From a virus, in IMG/VR virus record IMGVR_UViG_3300009011_000001, positions 62,001 through 126,000 of that record: a stretch of 64,000 bases of DNA; one strand, written 5' to 3'. Positions 63,509 to 64,000 of this stretch are shown in pieces (position 1 is the first letter of the stretch; every line of letters starts with the position of its first letter). Made by a program: the position numbers and the translations under genes. The notes under the pieces were generated by a model. That model was not told the origin of the DNA. It ran no database searches and was given only the letters and a program-made list of their open reading frames with translations.

Positions 63509-63540
63509 CATACAGCCAGCCCATAGGGGCTGGCTGTATG
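63509..63540 (+). terminator. Fourteen-pair hairpin with CATA/TATG closure
   Basis: CATACAGCCAGCCC / GGGCTGGCTGTATG perfect stem with ATAG loop after the macro-domain gene, followed by TATTTATC. Confidence 0.85.
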
Positions 63541-63634
63541 CTGTATTTATCACATCTAAAAAATCTTCAGTCACACATTGCACAACTGAATCAAACCCAC
63601 CCTGTTCTTAGGGTTCCGTTGTAGGAGTATAGAC

Positions 63635-63748
63635 ATGAAAGAAGTTACCTTCTTGGCGATCGGTCTCTGTATCGGTCTGTACATTGGCCGTCTGAAAAAC
63701 GCAGTCAATAAGGAGGTCAAGCAACCTTGCCCATGTCCTAAAACTTAA
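63635..63748 (+). CDS. Tiny membrane protein, 37 aa
   Basis: ATG 63635 with AGGAG seven bases upstream. An N-terminal hydrophobic helix (about residues 4-18, VTFLAIGLCIGLYIG) is followed by a basic stretch and a Cys-Pro-rich tip (CPCPKT). It is a plausible single-span inner-membrane peptide. Flanked by hairpins on both sides, so it forms its own unit. Function unknown. Confidence 0.6.
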   Translation: MKEVTFLAIGLCIGLYIGRLKNAVNKEVKQPCPCPKT

Positions 63749-63757
63749 GCGCTAAAC

Positions 63758-63781
63758 TGCGGGACGCCATACCGTCCCGCA
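63758..63781 (+). terminator. Nine-pair hairpin
   Basis: TGCGGGACG / CGTCCCGCA stem with a six-base CCATAC loop between the tiny membrane gene and the next gene. No clear T-run follows, so termination is uncertain. Confidence 0.6.
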
Positions 63782-63800
63782 TATTCAGAGGAGTTCCACC

Positions 63801-64000
63801 ATGTTTACAGTTACTCAGAAATACCTTGTAAAGCTGCGTGCCGAGTTCGCACGACTGGATCCGGCTGTCTTCGATAAAGGCATGTGGCAAATCTGCCGTG
63901 CTCTGAACAAGATGCCTGATCTCGTTACCGCGTCCTGCTGCTCGGGCCATGGCGAGCCTGAAAGCACCGCCACTGGTGATTTCTACATCGTCCTGCATGC
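63801..64000 (+). CDS. Hypothetical protein, 3'-truncated by window edge
   Basis: GAGGAG seven bases before ATG 63801 gives a clear start. The visible 66 codons include ASCCSGHGEPE, a Cys-Cys-x-Gly-His element of possible metal-binding type, but the gene continues past the window, so no assignment is possible. Confidence 0.7.
   Translation, partial: MFTVTQKYLVKLRAEFARLDPAVFDKGMWQICRALNKMPDLVTASCCSGHGEPESTATGDFYIVLH

Noticed and set aside
1-64000. CRISPR arrays, insertion sequences, integrase or attachment sites
   Set aside because: No regularly spaced repeats, no transposase or integrase motifs, and no tRNA-end repeats were seen; consistent with a lytic jumbo phage.

Overview
The window reads as the middle of a jumbo-phage genome of the phiKZ-like, nucleus-forming type (Chimalliviridae-like), probably infecting Pseudomonas. 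The assignment rests on multi-subunit RNA polymerase genes split into separate beta/beta-prime pieces, on gene order that matches what I recall of phiKZ (shell protein next to the beta-prime N-terminal subunit; beta C-terminal, beta-prime C-terminal, UvsW-like helicase, then a second beta-prime C-terminal subunit), and on a large family of head/inner-body-like proteins with a conserved internal Ser-Thr-Glu site. Coding is dense, I see no tRNA or rRNA gene, and the GC-rich third positions suit a pseudomonad host. The host and the phiKZ gene equivalences are inferences from memory of the family, not search results.

Layout. 1-2.5 kb: a coupled operon of small unknown genes. 2.6-5.3 kb: the C-terminal half of a family-B DNA polymerase plus an unknown gene. 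5.4-6.5 kb: a minus-strand unknown. 6.5-6.8 kb: the only long non-coding stretch, with divergent promoter candidates and a structured leader. 6.8-11 kb: a highly expressed chimallin-like shell protein and the beta-prime N-terminal RNAP subunit (NADFDGD). 11-16.8 kb: small unknowns, an SbcD-like nuclease and an SSB-like protein ending DDDVPF. 16.9-21.5 kb: three large genes positioned like phiKZ gp68-gp70, the third with an Arg/Asp/Ser-rich tail. 21.9-28.3 kb: RNAP beta C-terminal and beta-prime C-terminal subunits, a GIY-YIG-like protein and a UvsW-like helicase. 28.3-32 kb (minus): an acidic protein, a second beta-prime C-terminal subunit (probably virion RNAP) and an unknown. 32.1-34.9 kb: a probable structural protein with a -1 frameshift candidate at a T9 run. 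34.9-38 kb (minus): an inner-body-like protein, an unknown and an M48-like zinc metallopeptidase. 38.1-40.2 kb: the N-terminal half of the DNA polymerase (exonuclease plus motif A). 40.2-44.2 kb (minus) and 44.3-56.1 kb (plus): virion structural genes. 56-57.4 kb: two unknowns. 57.4-62.6 kb (minus): four tandem paralogous inner-body-like proteins. 62.7-64 kb: a zinc-ribbon protein, a macro-domain protein, a tiny membrane protein and a truncated gene.

The genes fall into three programmes. The first is the phage's own transcription and replication (non-virion RNAP pieces, split DNA polymerase, helicase, nuclease, SSB). The second is building the intracellular nucleus (shell protein). The third is virion assembly, where many head proteins appear to be made with acidic N-terminal propeptides that a maturation protease would remove. 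Transcription units are separated by unusually long perfect hairpins whose stems often close with CATA...TATG. Because TATG is the reported late-promoter core of phiKZ, these elements may combine termination with initiation.
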